64,000 bases of DNA from Steinernema hermaphroditum (Eukaryota; Nematoda; Chromadorea; Rhabditida; Steinernematidae), in contig CM059621.1 of the NCBI GenBank assembly GCA_030435675.1, positions 496,001-560,000 on the forward strand. Reading direction: 5' to 3'. The notes below the pieces were generated by a model, which was not told the origin of the DNA, did no database searches, and saw only the letters and a list, made by a program, of their open reading frames with translations. The position numbers were made by a program, and so were the translations under genes. This document shows positions 44,852 to 55,689 of the stretch, piece by piece; the first letter of the stretch is position 1; each line of letters starts with the position of its first letter.

Positions 44852-45225
44852 GTACTATAAGCCAAGTAGCCCTGCCGGCGGTAAACAGATCGGTAGGCGT
44901 CGGGCTCGCTTTCCGTCCGGGTCCTTATTTTATATGAGTGTTTTCTCCATGAGCCGGGGCCAATCAATAAGTCAACAACGATGGCCAAGTACGACCGCTC
45001 ACTAAACTCATTCAGCGAACGATATATATCGATCGAGATATATCGGTGAACGATCGAAAACGAGAGGAAATTCCAATTTTACTTCACCATTTGAATTGCC
45101 AAAGACGACCTTTATTTGCGAGTTTATTGCGCAACTTGCAGAACGCCACGTGCGGTGAGGTCACTTTGGCGAATTTCGCATAAATGGTTTGATGAGGCAA
45201 TTGGAAAATGGGGGTCACAACGTGC

Positions 45226-45232
45226 TATATAA
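45226..45232 (+). promoter_or_regulatory. TATA box of the Tyr/Gly-rich peptide gene
   Basis: TATATAA, 51 bp before the start codon, a spacing that allows a short 5' UTR. Confidence 0.6.
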
Positions 45233-45282
45233 TCAACGGAAATTTCCGTCTCCCCCCAAAGAAGCTGACTTACCACCCAATC

Positions 45283-45558
45283 ATGAAAGCTTTCCTCTGC
45301 ATCATCATCTTCTTCGCTGTGTTCGCCGCTTCTGTCATCGATGCCCAGTACGGCTGTGGATATGGAGGCTACGGTGGCTGCTACGCATGCTCTGGCTGTT
45401 CTGGCTACTACAACTATCCTTCCTACTCGTCGTATTCTTATGGATATCCTTCTTACTCCTACGGATACCCCAACTATGGTTACCAGAGTGGCTACCAGAG
45501 TGGTTATCACAGCTATGGATATCACTACAGTTACCCTTATGGATACGGAAAAAAGTGA
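45283..45558 (+). CDS. secreted Tyr/Gly-rich peptide
   Basis: A single exon of 91 residues. MKAFLCIIIFFAVFAASVIDA is a signal peptide, followed by a mature part made of Tyr, Gly, Ser and Pro with short repeats (SYSYGYPSYSYGYPNYGY) and four cysteines near its start (YGCGYGGYGGCYACSGC). The composition resembles nematode YG-rich antimicrobial peptides (NLP/CNC-like) and some cuticle or glue proteins. The basic end is GYGKK. A TATA box lies just upstream, in line with strong inducible or tissue-specific expression. Which class it belongs to cannot be decided from sequence. Confidence 0.8.
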   Translation: MKAFLCIIIFFAVFAASVIDAQYGCGYGGYGGCYACSGCSGYYNYPSYSSYSYGYPSYSYGYPNYGYQSGYQSGYHSYGYHYSYPYGYGKK

Positions 45559-46146
45559 TCCTTACAAGATAATCGTTTAATAATTATGATTAATAATTCG
45601 ATTTGTAATGTAATGATTATAAGTAATGTAATAAATCTTTATGTCGGCCCAGGAAAACACAAATTTAACCATGTGTTGAAGACGGCACTGATCACAATTG
45701 GTCGGAGACTGGCAAAAGTGATGGAATCGGCCCATAGGGATCACTAGTGATGTCCAAAATTCTATACAAAAACGTAAGACCAACGTGGGTGGTCTTGCGT
45801 GGTTTCTTGTTTAAATAGCTTCCAAATAGGACAGCCTTTTGAAATTTTAAGATTGTACATTTGGCGTTCCTAAGAAGAATTGCAGAGGTAGTTAACCTTG
45901 TGAAAGAGGCATTATCAGGGTGGATACGGTTTTCGTTTTCGCAATGGACACAATATCTTTAGGGTCAAAAAATGATAACGAAGTGATCGCGTCTTAAACG
46001 CAAAGAATAGAGAAGAAAACCGGAACAGATGAGACGAGGTAATCAAAGTGAATTTGACAAAACAACGCCAGCGTTGCTTTCAAACAGCGCAGAGGCAATT
46101 GATTCGATCACAAGTACAAAACATCTGAGTCATTGTGGGTTCCGGG

Positions 46147-46215
46147 TAGGGTTGGCATTCGAGTCGAGTCAATAAAGGCGACTCGAACTCGACTCGACTC
46201 GAAGTGCCAACCCTA
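46147..46215. mobile_element. 69-bp hAT-type micro-MITE
   Basis: Ends TAGGGTTGGCA and TGCCAACCCTA, flanked by a perfect 8-bp duplication GTTCCGGG (46139-46146 and 46216-46223). The interior is runs of CGAGT/ACTCG. It shares ends with 22301-23095. Confidence 0.93.
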
Positions 46216-46291
46216 GTTCCGGGTTCCGTCCGCCTATGTCTTAATTCGTATACAAATTGGAAGTTAAGTTATTAACCACTTGAAGACGATA

Positions 46292-46401
46292 TGTTACTCT
46301 ACAATGTTGTTAATTATATGTGATCCCTGTGTTCCCCATTGTGTCCATGAACAGAAAAGAATGCAATCACTGAGTTCTTTACTACTTTTAAGACGTAGAC
46401 A
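46292..46401 (+). repeat. inverted repeat, left partner
   Basis: About 100 bp (TGATCCCTGTGTTCCCCATT to CTTTTAAGACGTAGACAAA) recur inverted at 48600-48700, on the other side of the second aspartic-protease-like gene. Confidence 0.85.
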
Positions 46402-46617
46402 AAAAAGGCAAGAAAAGGACAAGAATGAAGTGAAAATTCATTTTGTAAACGCGGATACAAAACATGCAGATATATCAAATGGAGGCTTACAAATTGAAAA
46501 GAACAAATGATAACTTCGGCAGTCTTCGAAAATGGACTAAACTAGCGATATAGAATATCATTTATTAATAGCTCATACGGTATGTAATAGGTCATTTCCA
46601 TTCGTCGAACATTACAT

Positions 46618-47766
46618 TTATTGCTTCTTATGACAATCGCACACATCGCATTCCTGGAAGTTCTCTGTCAACGTGATCTGCGCCTTCTTGAAGTCAAAAG
46701 CCACGCAGTAGTCGGCGACAATCTGGATTCCAAAGTACCACTCGGGACCGAAACCAAACGCCTTCGAGTCCTCGAAGTTCACCACACAGCGACCGTTGGA
46801 CAGCGGTTCCCAGACGTAAACGTACTGCTTGGGACGGATGGTGATGACTCCGCCGTCGGTGACGAAATCGAGGTTAGGGAGCTTCTGGTTGCAATCGACG
46901 GTGTAGGCGCCGTAGTCGGCTTCCCAGATGATTCCGTGGAGAGAGGTCAGCTGATCCAAGAACTTCTTGGGCATGCCGATGTACTCTTTGTTGGTGGCGA
47001 TGACTGCTTGACCGTTGATGGGCAGCTTCACTGATCCCAGGTGGACTTGTTTGATGGCGAACTGCCAGTAGGCTTTCGAAGTGGCAGGCAGGTAGATCGT
47101 TTTGTTGTTAGTGTCGCAGCCTTCGTCAAAGTTAATATCCGCCGTACAATCAAACAGTCCAACACTGATCGAAAAGACACTCCACTTGTCGTAGAAGGAG
47201 TTGGGAAATGTTGTGTCGCCTGGGTACTTGCGGAGCGAAGGCCATCCAAGACCGACACGGCCAGCGAATTCGGATTTCTGCTTACGGCTCACGAAGGTGA
47301 CGTTGGGCACAAAACGCTTCATTTCTTCGCTTTCCTGAAAATTTTACCGTAAGATCCAAATGGCTGCTAAACAAAACACCCAAAAAGTGTCAGAAGCAGT
47401 GTTAGTTGACTGCTTTCGAAACGTGCTCGAATCTGAAGCTTTGAAGCAGGGATAGGTTGGCTTGTCAACAGGATCCGGGCAAAGGCTCATTTCGATATCC
47501 GCTGTAGTTGTATCCACGAACACGTCTAGCATCTGCAGAGGAGTGCCAACTTGCACAACGGCTGTAAGGACGCCAAAATCTTCCGGATCATGATGAAAAT
47601 GAGAACGACTGCCGAACCTCCTAAACATGTCACAAGCTTCATATAATTATAGCGCCTCTTACTCTGGGAGATAGCGCCTAATGCGGGCCGTTATTTTTCT
47701 GGCCTCTCCATAGTAATGCAGAAGGGCTGTGAGGTAGAGGAGTGAAAGAAGGCGCCGCGACAACAT
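46618..47766 (-). CDS. pepsin-like (A1) secreted protein, catalytically degenerate, copy B
   Basis: Exons (minus) 47766-47663, 47620-47380 and 47334-46618 give about 353 residues; an in-frame ATG two codons upstream (47772) is an alternative start. The exon layout and intron phases equal those of copy A. The signal peptide is different (LLSLLYLTALLHYYGEA). Catalytic motifs are again lost: DTTTADIE for the first and ATNKEY for the second. From TIYLPATS to the end the protein differs from copy A at only two positions (R/K, T/I), whereas exons 1-2 and the start of exon 3 have diverged strongly. A GATA site (TTGATAAG) lies about 35 bp upstream. Confidence 0.85.
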
Positions 47767-47800
47767 GAACATCTCTGAGGGAAGTGGCGAGCGACTCATA

Positions 47801-47808
47801 CTTATCAA
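47801..47808 (-). promoter_or_regulatory. GATA-factor site upstream of copy B
   Basis: Minus strand TTGATAAG, about 35 bp before the start, in a position equivalent to the site in copy A. Confidence 0.5.
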
Positions 47809-48112
47809 CCTTTTTCTCATCGACGTTGCTATGTCGTGACGCATCAAACTGTGCAAAAGGTCGTTTTGTGTCAGGCGGAATCGCTTTATGGCTGATAAGC
47901 AGGGAATCATGTGACGACTTCTCATCATGAGGTACAAACGACGCAATTTTTCTTTGTTATTTCCTCGGAATCTACGTGACAATCGTTGACACAAACACAT
48001 TTTATTTCAAACGTTATCAGCAAATCGAAGGGAATATAACTGGTGCGGTCGACACAACACAACACACAGCAAAAGTCGCCATGTTCACCACTCTTCAGCC
48101 TCTCTGGTGGAA

Positions 48113-48513
48113 ATGGTCGTGAAGGTGGCCTCGTCCAGTAGACCTCCCCTCATCGTCAACCACGTTGAGGTCCCGGAGAAAAAGGTACAAACATTATCAT
48201 ATAACGGACTTTATTTGTATTATTCCAGTCGAAAACCACCACTTGCGCTCCTTTCGGCGAACTCCTCTGCCTCAGCGTTGACTCCTCACCAGCTTCCGTC
48301 AAATGGTCCGTGTCCGTCGGAAACAACAACATCAACTTCCCTTCCAGGCACTTTACACATTTTACACTCTCTTTAAACGCGTATTTATAGTTGTCCGACG
48401 GCTGCAGAGACCTGCCTGTCCACCCTTCCACCCTGAAAGCCTGCCTCCACGACTACACCTTCGAGCTCATCGACGGCCAGAAGACCCTCACCTCGCAGGC
48501 GTTCGCCCACTGA
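48113..48513 (+). CDS. small cysteine-containing protein, unclassified, three exons
   Basis: Exons 48113-48184, 48229-48315 and 48391-48513 join in frame to 93 residues. Intron 1 is GTACAA...TTCCAG; intron 2 needs a GTCGGA donor (no better GT keeps the frame) and ends TTTATAG. Segments: VVKVASSSRPPLIVNHVEVP, CAPFGELLCLSVDSSPASVK, LKACLHDYTFELIDGQKTL. There is no signal peptide, and the strand-rich pattern suggests a small beta-fold. An AATAAA lies at about 48571. No family was recognised. Confidence 0.5.
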
Positions 48514-48599
48514 GGTCTTCAAGAAGCGGATCCATTTGATTTATCTGCATGTATTGTATCCGCGCTTATGAAATAAATCTGCAATTCATTCTTGTCCCC

Positions 48600-48700
48600 T
48601 TCTTTGTCTACGTCTTAAAAGTAGTAAAGAACTTCACATGTTCATAGACACAATGGGGAACACAGGGATCACTACGTTGTAGAGTGCATGTGCTCTTCAA
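48600..48700 (-). repeat. inverted repeat, right partner
   Basis: Inverse of 46292-46401. The two frame a 2.2-kb segment holding the second aspartic-protease-like gene and the small gene at 48.1 kb. Confidence 0.85.
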
Positions 48701-48739
48701 ATGCTTAAAGCCTCTTACTCTTAAATGTGATGCTTTTTG

Positions 48740-49580
48740 GATTTGGGTGCGATGATCCTTCATGAGTTGACGAATGTTAACGAGTGTAGTCCCGTTTCTC
48801 TCGTTCCTCCGTTCCACCTACTTCAGAACGCACAGAATTTCCGTTGTTCGTGCTTACTGAGTTGTTCAGAGTTCCAGTGGTCCCTATATTTGCGAGGCGA
48901 CCGTCGCAGGCTGTCTCTCCATCGCGAGATGACGCAGTTTTTTAGTTTAGCTGGTTTGTTATACCCTCGCGATGCATCACGACCTTTTTAGGCTACATAT
49001 CACATGGAAGGCAACCATGCTGACCACTGAATGCCGAATTCCGTCTCGCCAAGAAGACCGTCTGCACCGCCCACTCAAGCCGAAGAATCGCTCCAATTCC
49101 GAGGTCTGCTCCGCCAGCCGATCCAAAAATGGTCTTTGCCCGCTGAGCTCCACCATCGCGCTGCTTCAGAATAGGGCTTCTTTGTCGCTTCAAAGCCCGC
49201 GCACACTGATGGGACAGCCGCCTTCAACTTCCACGCAGTGCTGAAGAAAGAAGAGAAGCGGCGACACCAGTGATCTACGGTTCTTTATTATGTGAATGCC
49301 ATTGATTATCAGAGTAAATGAATGAATATCACATGTTGGGTAGCTACAGCAGTTTACAAAATTTAATAGTACGTAAGAATGTAACCAATGGCTGGTACTT
49401 TTGTGCACAAGACATGTACGCACATATGATCGTGATCTGTAGTGGCTTGATTTGCATGACGCCATTCAGTGGATGTTTGAATCACGTTAATATAGCATTC
49501 ACATGGATATGAAGGGAATCCGGACAATCGATTCATCAAATTCGACTTACAGTAGTGCCGCCCATGTCAGATACCGCCAT
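48740..49580. other. stretch without a secure gene
   Basis: A GC-richer patch at 49010-49190 has open frames on both strands; the minus strand reads MVELSGQRPFLDRLAEQTSE and looks somewhat coding. No splice context was resolved. Confidence 0.25.
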
Positions 49581-49586
49581 GACCTC

Positions 49587-51453
49587 TTAATGCAAACAAT
49601 TACGGTGTATACAATAAAAATTATCAAAGGTGATTGTACACAATAACTTTTGCATACCGTTTTTGTTTTGTGCACATATCATTCGAATCACATTTCGACG
49701 AATCGACCGATTGAAGGCGAGGTAAACGAAAGCAGGAGCTCCATTGCTGGCTTGCCATACAAAGTGACCCAGAGAGATGAGCCATTCTGGCGTGTAGAAC
49801 ATCTGCATGTAGAGGTACGATACGGCAGGAACGGTGGTCAAGAAGCAGATGAGAGCAGCTTGATAAAAGATCTAATAAGAAATAATACCCCACATGATTC
49901 ATCTCAGATCGTACCGATTTTTGGAATTTCGAAGCCGCCTGGTTGCCACCTCTCCCCTTCAAGTAAAGCTTGATCAACATCGCCGGATAGAGTACGAAAA
50001 GAAGGACAACAACGCTGATGTTGTTGATGCCCATCAAGTAGTTGAAGTACTAAACAGTAACTCAGATATTTAGACATGGATAACCTGACCCAAGATCGGT
50101 TGATTCCAGGCAAGTGGATGTCTTTATAGGCGGCGTAAGGGTCGTAGAACCAACTTCCTCCAGCCGACGACTCGAACACCACCGATGGTGGAATGAAGGT
50201 CACTACGATTCCGTAGGCGATGATCAGAAGGCACGAGATGTGTGTGCGCCAGCCGGAGAAGAAGAAGTTGAGGTTCTTTGTTCCGACAATGTCGCAAAGT
50301 CGGTTCAGAGCGAGAAGAAGGCACAGCAAGCACTGCGTGCTCCAAGAGGCTGAAAAGAGGAATTTATGTGATGGCATATTTCGCCCTAACAAAGCTGGAA
50401 AGGTTCGGGTTTTAGGTGTGAGTTCATGAGAGAGCAGAGACGATCAGAGCATACGTATTTCAAGGAAACCCCTTTACTATCGGCTAGTATTAAAAGATTG
50501 TGGGGCAGTTGTGCCAGCATGCGGCCTCGATTTTTTTTTTCGCTCCGGTCAGGAATCTAATGTTTTTGGTTTCATCTTTTTGATTATTTAAATCTAAACT
50601 TTTTTCTTAACGCCTTTTGTTGACAAAATGAATCGAATACATTTTACTGTCTCATTCTAAAAACACAAAAAAGTTTTGCCTCCGGGCGGATCCGAACCCC
50701 GGACCTTCTGTCTCAGACCTGGACGCCGCTATCGCCCCACGGTTGGAAGCCGATATCAGTCAGAAGGTCCGGGGTTCGAATCCGCCCGGAGGCAAAACTT
50801 TTTATTTTCGCATTTTCTTGACATAACATTCTGGAAACTGTTTGATTGTCTGATTCTACGTAAGCAAAATTTAAATATGCGGAAAAACGTACGGAAAAAG
50901 CATTAAAAAAGTTTGGCCTGCGCGCGGATTCGAACCCCGGACCTTCTGAATGATAGCGGCTCGTTTCGGTTTCGAACCGGGTCCGGCAGCTCTAGTCCAA
51001 TGTATGTGAACAGCGGCATGGAAGCTCATGGGGCATTCAAAATTTGAGTGTCATCCCCTTCGACCTACCGAAAACAAGCGTTCCACTGATGTAAATAAAA
51101 TGCGGCATGGTGCAGAACTCCGCACCGATAATCAGAAGGTACCCATTCACAAAACCGTCGATGACCTGAGAGCACAAGTCCACTAGGCCAACGTAGAACA
51201 TGATCTTGTAGCAGCTATTCGCGAAGAAGGCTGGCGTTCTCATCGTTATAATACACGGAACATACAACACCTAAAGGTCGATAAAGACAAGAACTGAACC
51301 GGAACTTCCTACTGTAGCCACAGCGGCGAAAACGATGCTGACTGTGCCGTGGAATACCCGAGGCACCCGATGGGAATCCCATTCTTCGTTGGTCAAGTAG
51401 TCACAGGAATAGAGCTTCTTCCATGTCTCGTGCTGGAGCAGGTAGAGTTCCAT
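49587..51453 (-). CDS. seven-transmembrane chemoreceptor, class srt
   Basis: Exons (minus) 51453-51313, 51270-51069, 50349-50090, 50049-49915 and 49871-49587 give 340 residues. Srt hallmarks: HGTVSIVFAAVATVLYVPC in helix 1, SCYKIMFYVGLVD, CTMPHFIYISGTLVFG, LLALNRLCDI, SWFYDPYAAY, SKFQKSIFYQAALICFLTTV and WQASNGAPAFVYLAFNRSIR before the tail. Srt receptors are nematode chemosensory GPCRs of the Srg superfamily. The frame is open through all five exons. Intron 2 (719 bp) is unusually long because it hosts a hAT-like repeat. Intron 3 uses a GTCAGG donor, needed for frame continuity. The gene appears functional. Confidence 0.88.
50670..51000. repeat. hAT-like repeat with inverted B-box motifs, in srt intron 2
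   Basis: Contains GGATCCGAACCCCGGACCTT, then GGTCCGGGGTTCGAATCCGC, then another inverted copy (GGATTCGAACCCCGGACCTT), i.e. three B-box-like units. 50685-50860 is nearly identical to 54705-54870. No intact ends were found. Confidence 0.7.
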
Positions 51454-51757
51454 CGTTAGGCGACAGTGTTCGTGAATAGAAAACGACGATAATATGATGG
51501 ATCATCCATTAACAAAATATTCCCTAAAGGAGCCAAGTCCATGTGCTTGTCATTTTGATTGAGGAAAATAACATGAGTGCCTTTATAAAGCAGCTTCCCT
51601 TGACAATTAGTCGCAATCTGTGAAGCATAGAACGGCTCCGAACGAAGGGATTACCCCAGTGCCCAATCTACTTCCGTGTTATTCCTAAGTGGGGAGACAG
51701 AAAGACGAAAAGACTCACATCTAATGCATGCCGACAAAAGAGTAAAACTTTCGGAGA

Positions 51758-52226
51758 ATGTTGATAATATTGCTCATCTCAATCGTCATCGTCATATTCA
51801 GCATTTCCCAAATCAGCGACAGCGAAAGAAAAGGTGAACCATCAGATCCAGTGTAGGTACATCATATATCTCTTTCATTTCGACTGAACAATAACATATG
51901 GTGAGGTACACGTCCTTATCCTTAAGCTGTCATCTAAATACTTAAAGACCTTTTCGGGTAGCTGCCAACCATGCGGATGTCCAAGTAATGCCTCGTTTTG
52001 TTGCTATACCCTTCGTCTGAATCACATTGTTTCAGCTCCCTGTGAATGCGTATTTGCAGTTTAGATTCGATAGTTCAAGGTGAAGGGCATCGACGAAACC
52101 GCAAGAAGAAGAAAATGGAACTTCGCCTGGAAGATGGCGAACGGAAGTCCGGATAAATGGTCCAGCGGACTCGAAAAGGAAGGCCTCTCGGAAGACCACG
52201 GACCCGATGAGTTCAAAAGAAAGTAA
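51758..52226 (+). CDS. candidate small secreted peptide, two exons
   Basis: Exon 1 (from ATG 51758) encodes a clear signal peptide, MLIILLISIVIVIFSIS, then QISDSERKGEPSDP. It ends at GTGTAG or GTAGGT near 51850. Two downstream options keep an open frame: acceptor TGTTTCAG at about 52035 (LPVNAYLQFRFDSSR, then stop) or acceptor TCGATAG at 52073 (FKVKGIDETARRRKWNF to DEFKRK, stop at 52226). An AATAAA at about 52300 supports a plus-strand transcript. The mature product would be short and charged; its role is unknown. Confidence 0.35.
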
Positions 52227-52773
52227 GCGGCAGACGAAGCCAGGCTGCGGTGGCTAGGTTTGGGGTGCGACAACATGTAAATGTTAGATTTCGCAAATAA
52301 ATTCGTATTTCGTAAATTAGATAGCAGATTCTGCAGGCCACACACAGGATCACAACATATCACAACGGTTCCATATATCGATCTTTTTGAGAAGAATTGT
52401 CCAGATACCTCAAAGTTTGGGTACCTGAACAAGCCGGGTTCGGGTACCCTTTTGGCCATTGAGCAACTGAGACCGGGAATCTCGTGTAGAGATATCCAGA
52501 CGGCCGTTGTTGAGGCAAACGTTCATCGATCGAATTGGGCACAGCAGATAAAGAAGAGATTAGTGGCTTCCAGATGGGGCAGATCTATTTCAGAGTTTTC
52601 AGAGCCTACTCTGGGTTGTGTCGTTGATTATCCTAGGCGAAAACCCTAAGGGGTTGAAAGCACCTTCTCCGGTACACTGATTACGAGTGTTTAAAGTCAA
52701 TGATAAGAACCGCTCCTCTTCTTTATGACCCCAAAACTTATCAACACTACCTATTCCTTTATCTTTCATACAG

Positions 52774-53703
52774 TCATGTAACATTACTATTCGGTACAAC
52801 CACGCTCTTCTTCCACAACATCGCCTTGACAGCTTCCCGATATGGAGTGACAAACCAGAGTATGGTCGAAAACGTAAGAATAAGCTCTCCAAACGGAGCG
52901 TGTCCAGTGAACGAAACCCAAAAATACATAGAATCCGATTTTATGTAGATCATGCAGCACAGAATACAGATGGGAACATCATGGAAGACGATGGGAAAGA
53001 TGAGTAGCACAACCAAATTGATCGTAAGTAGCTGGTTAAGCTTATATGTCCGCTTTGTCATGTGTGTTTTGAGAGACGATAGGCATCTAATGGTCATAAA
53101 AGCGAAGGCGGCGATTGCGGCACTTTGAGAAATGAAGACGATCAACACAATCAGCGTCAGTCGCTTCACTATATTATAATTATGCTCATCAGCGCATAAC
53201 AGAAACGTTCCATTCTCTTCAATAATCTCGCCATTTATAAGGAAAACATAGGATAAGCAGCCAGATAGGATAGAAACGGTGATGTGCATAGCGACGCAGA
53301 TCAGCAGGCCCTTCCAGGATTTCAGAAAGTTGGCTCTGTTTGCGCGCCTCATTTGGGCGTAGCGATAGAGGAAGCAGATGAACTTGGCGACAACAGTATT
53401 CTCGACGCATATAACCGCCAGAAATATCACAATAATATTGACGTTCACTCCAAAATATGACACTAATCCCATGAATCTGGCACAGGATTTCGTGCTGAAT
53501 TTGGTGTAGGCCGGTTGGAAGAGTATGGAATAGCTCGCCATGGTGACACAGTACCAAATGCCCAAGTTAAGGATCGTGTTCCGATAGACGCGAATGAAGG
53601 GTGGCGACTTGAAGACGACGATGTAGAAGAAGGGTATGGAGAAGCAGTATGATAGACCACTCAGAAGATAGGAAAGGAAAGAGCTGAGGCCGTCGTTCGA
53701 CAT
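52774..53703 (-). CDS. seven-transmembrane chemoreceptor (str/srh-like), receptor 3
   Basis: A single exon of 309 codons, ATG at 53703, stop at 52774-52776. Closest to receptors 1 and 2 (SFLSYLLSGLSYCFSIPFFY, NTILNLGIWYCVTM, QPAYTKFSTKSCARF, IYIKSDSMYFWVSFTGHAPF, FVTPYREAVKAM). Intact seven-helix pattern. It lies on the opposite strand about 8 kb from receptor 2, so the family spread by inversion as well as tandem duplication. Confidence 0.87.
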   Translation of the reverse strand: MSNDGLSSFLSYLLSGLSYCFSIPFFYIVVFKSPPFIRVYRNTILNLGIWYCVTMASYSILFQPAYTKFSTKSCARFMGLVSYFGVNVNIIVIFLAVICVENTVVAKFICFLYRYAQMRRANRANFLKSWKGLLICVAMHITVSILSGCLSYVFLINGEIIEENGTFLLCADEHNYNIVKRLTLIVLIVFISQSAAIAAFAFMTIRCLSSLKTHMTKRTYKLNQLLTINLVVLLIFPIVFHDVPICILCCMIYIKSDSMYFWVSFTGHAPFGELILTFSTILWFVTPYREAVKAMLWKKSVVVPNSNVT

Positions 53704-54694
53704 GGGGTTGACGACGCGGATTGAAGACAGAAATCACATGCCCTGTTGATGTTGTTAACAGGTGTAAATCGCAATGCTTTGTTTAATCACTGAAAACAAG
53801 GTCTTCGAGGTCCTGTTTGTGAAAACAAGGTCCTGTTTGTCTTCGGATTTGGTATTAGCCTTCGTTAGTAACTGAATATAGTCCATTTGCTTCATTATGG
53901 GGGAAAAGTACAAGCTACGGTTAGCTTTCAGTTCAGAGCGATCATAAAATCAAACCTGGGCCTTGCACGAATGTCAATCGCCCAAAAGAATGTTCTTTGT
54001 CGCTCCATTTGGCAAAGTGGTGAGCAATGTTTTACTGATTCCGAGAACCGTTTGAGTGTGAGCACATAAATCTAGCGTAAGTCGAGTGTAAAGTGCTGGG
54101 ATAATCGGAAAAAGGGCTAGATGGCCAAGCGTACGTCCTTTAGCGGCAAGCTCGTTGCAAAGATATGGCGGTGGATGATATGGATATGGAGAGCAGGATA
54201 CACAAATAAGGAACTAGCCTTTCTTCAAATCACTTGTTAACAACTGGGATGGATTTCAGAGAGATTTGAGCTTCTGATTCAGCTCGAAAAATCTCGAAAA
54301 CTATCTTCCATGGTACCGGAGGCTGCCCGCTCGACGAAACATTCTGGAATATATTATATTGTCTGAATTTTAATCAGCAAAATTACAGATTGTCTTCGCG
54401 ACTCAATGGCCATACGCCATGCGGGATGGAAAGACACAGGAAAAACATTGCACCATAGTCTTTCGAGTGGACACAGCAATCCCTCCAATTTGCGCATTCA
54501 TCGAATGGACGAAGAGCTGAATCCTGCCATGAACATGCGGAAAAAAAGTACACAAAAAAGTTTTTCCTGAACCTGGAACCGAACGAGGCTGCCACGTTGG
54601 CCACACAGATCGCCCTGCATTGGCATACTTGACTACAGTAATTTGAGCATAACTTTAGAAAAATAATTATGTCGAGAAAATATTAAAAGAAAAA

Positions 54695-55072
54695 ACTTTG
54701 GCTTGCGGGCGGATTCGAACCCCGGACCTTCTGTCTCAGACCTGGACGCTGCTATCCCCCCACGGTTGGAAGCCGATATCAGTCAGAAGGTCCGGGGTTC
54801 GAATCCGCCCGGAGGCAAAACTTTTTTATTTTCGTATTTTCTTGACATAACATTCTGGAAACTGTTTCATACCAAGAAGTGCATCCTCTGAGAATCTTTT
54901 TTTTTTTAACTTTTTTATTTCTGGAAACTGTTTCATTGTCTGATTCTCCGCGAGTAAAATTTAAATATGCGGAAAAACGTCCGGAAAAAGTACATAAAAA
55001 AGTTTGGCCTACGGGCGGATTCGGACCTTCTGACTGATAACGGTTCGTTCCGGCGCATCCCTAGTGTGCGCC
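54695..55072. repeat. hAT-like repeat with inverted B-box motifs
   Basis: Second long copy of the 50.7-kb repeat. It ends at GGCGCATCCCTA (55059-55070), the typical right terminus. A 60-bp internal block (CTGGAAACTGTTTCAT) is duplicated. The left terminus is not identified. Confidence 0.7.
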
Positions 55073-55689
55073 TAAGCCAATGGGTGTTGGGGGTTAACAG
55101 TCACTAATACACGCTCACATCCATGCCCATTGCCTTCGTTAGGGTTCTTTGTGTGTCACCTCCATTTTGATCTCTTCCCAATCGGATTTTAGCAAGTCTC
55201 AGCATAAATATCCTCTCAAATGTCATGGCCGATGACCGGCCATGTACGACTCGGACACATCTCCGAACGAAAACATCCATTTCGAACGTCAAAGGATGGA
55301 TTAGACGTACATCCGGCCTTGTCTTCGCCGCCGTGTCCACATGCGTAATCGCAGGAAGTTCCATCGGGCTGTGTCACCCCAATCCGACGGCGAAGACCAA
55401 AAGCCGTCGGCGGCGCCCACCACCTTAGGCCCGCGCCGACGGCCCCGTGAAGTCCGTACATTAGATGCGCGTCATTACGCTCGATTCTCTTGCACACGAG
55501 CACACGCCCCGGGCTCGATGGAATCCATAAGTCGCCATGGAAACGCGGCGCGCAAACATGTTTGCCCCGCATTCGACATCGAACCACTTGATGAATGGTG
55601 TCTTTGGCCCGACTTGAGGGGCAACCGCACTAACTACATCTTCTCGGTGGAGGTCTCTGCAAACGGCTATGGAACGACGCTAAGAAGTC

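Noticed and set aside
45189..45580. Three overlapping frames in the Tyr/Gly-rich region
   Set aside because: Only the frame from 45283 has a signal peptide; the others are products of repetitive codons.
52281..52649. 122-codon plus-strand frame after the small secreted-peptide candidate
   Set aside because: Starts inside an AATAAA-bearing 3' region, has no recognisable composition, domain or splice context.
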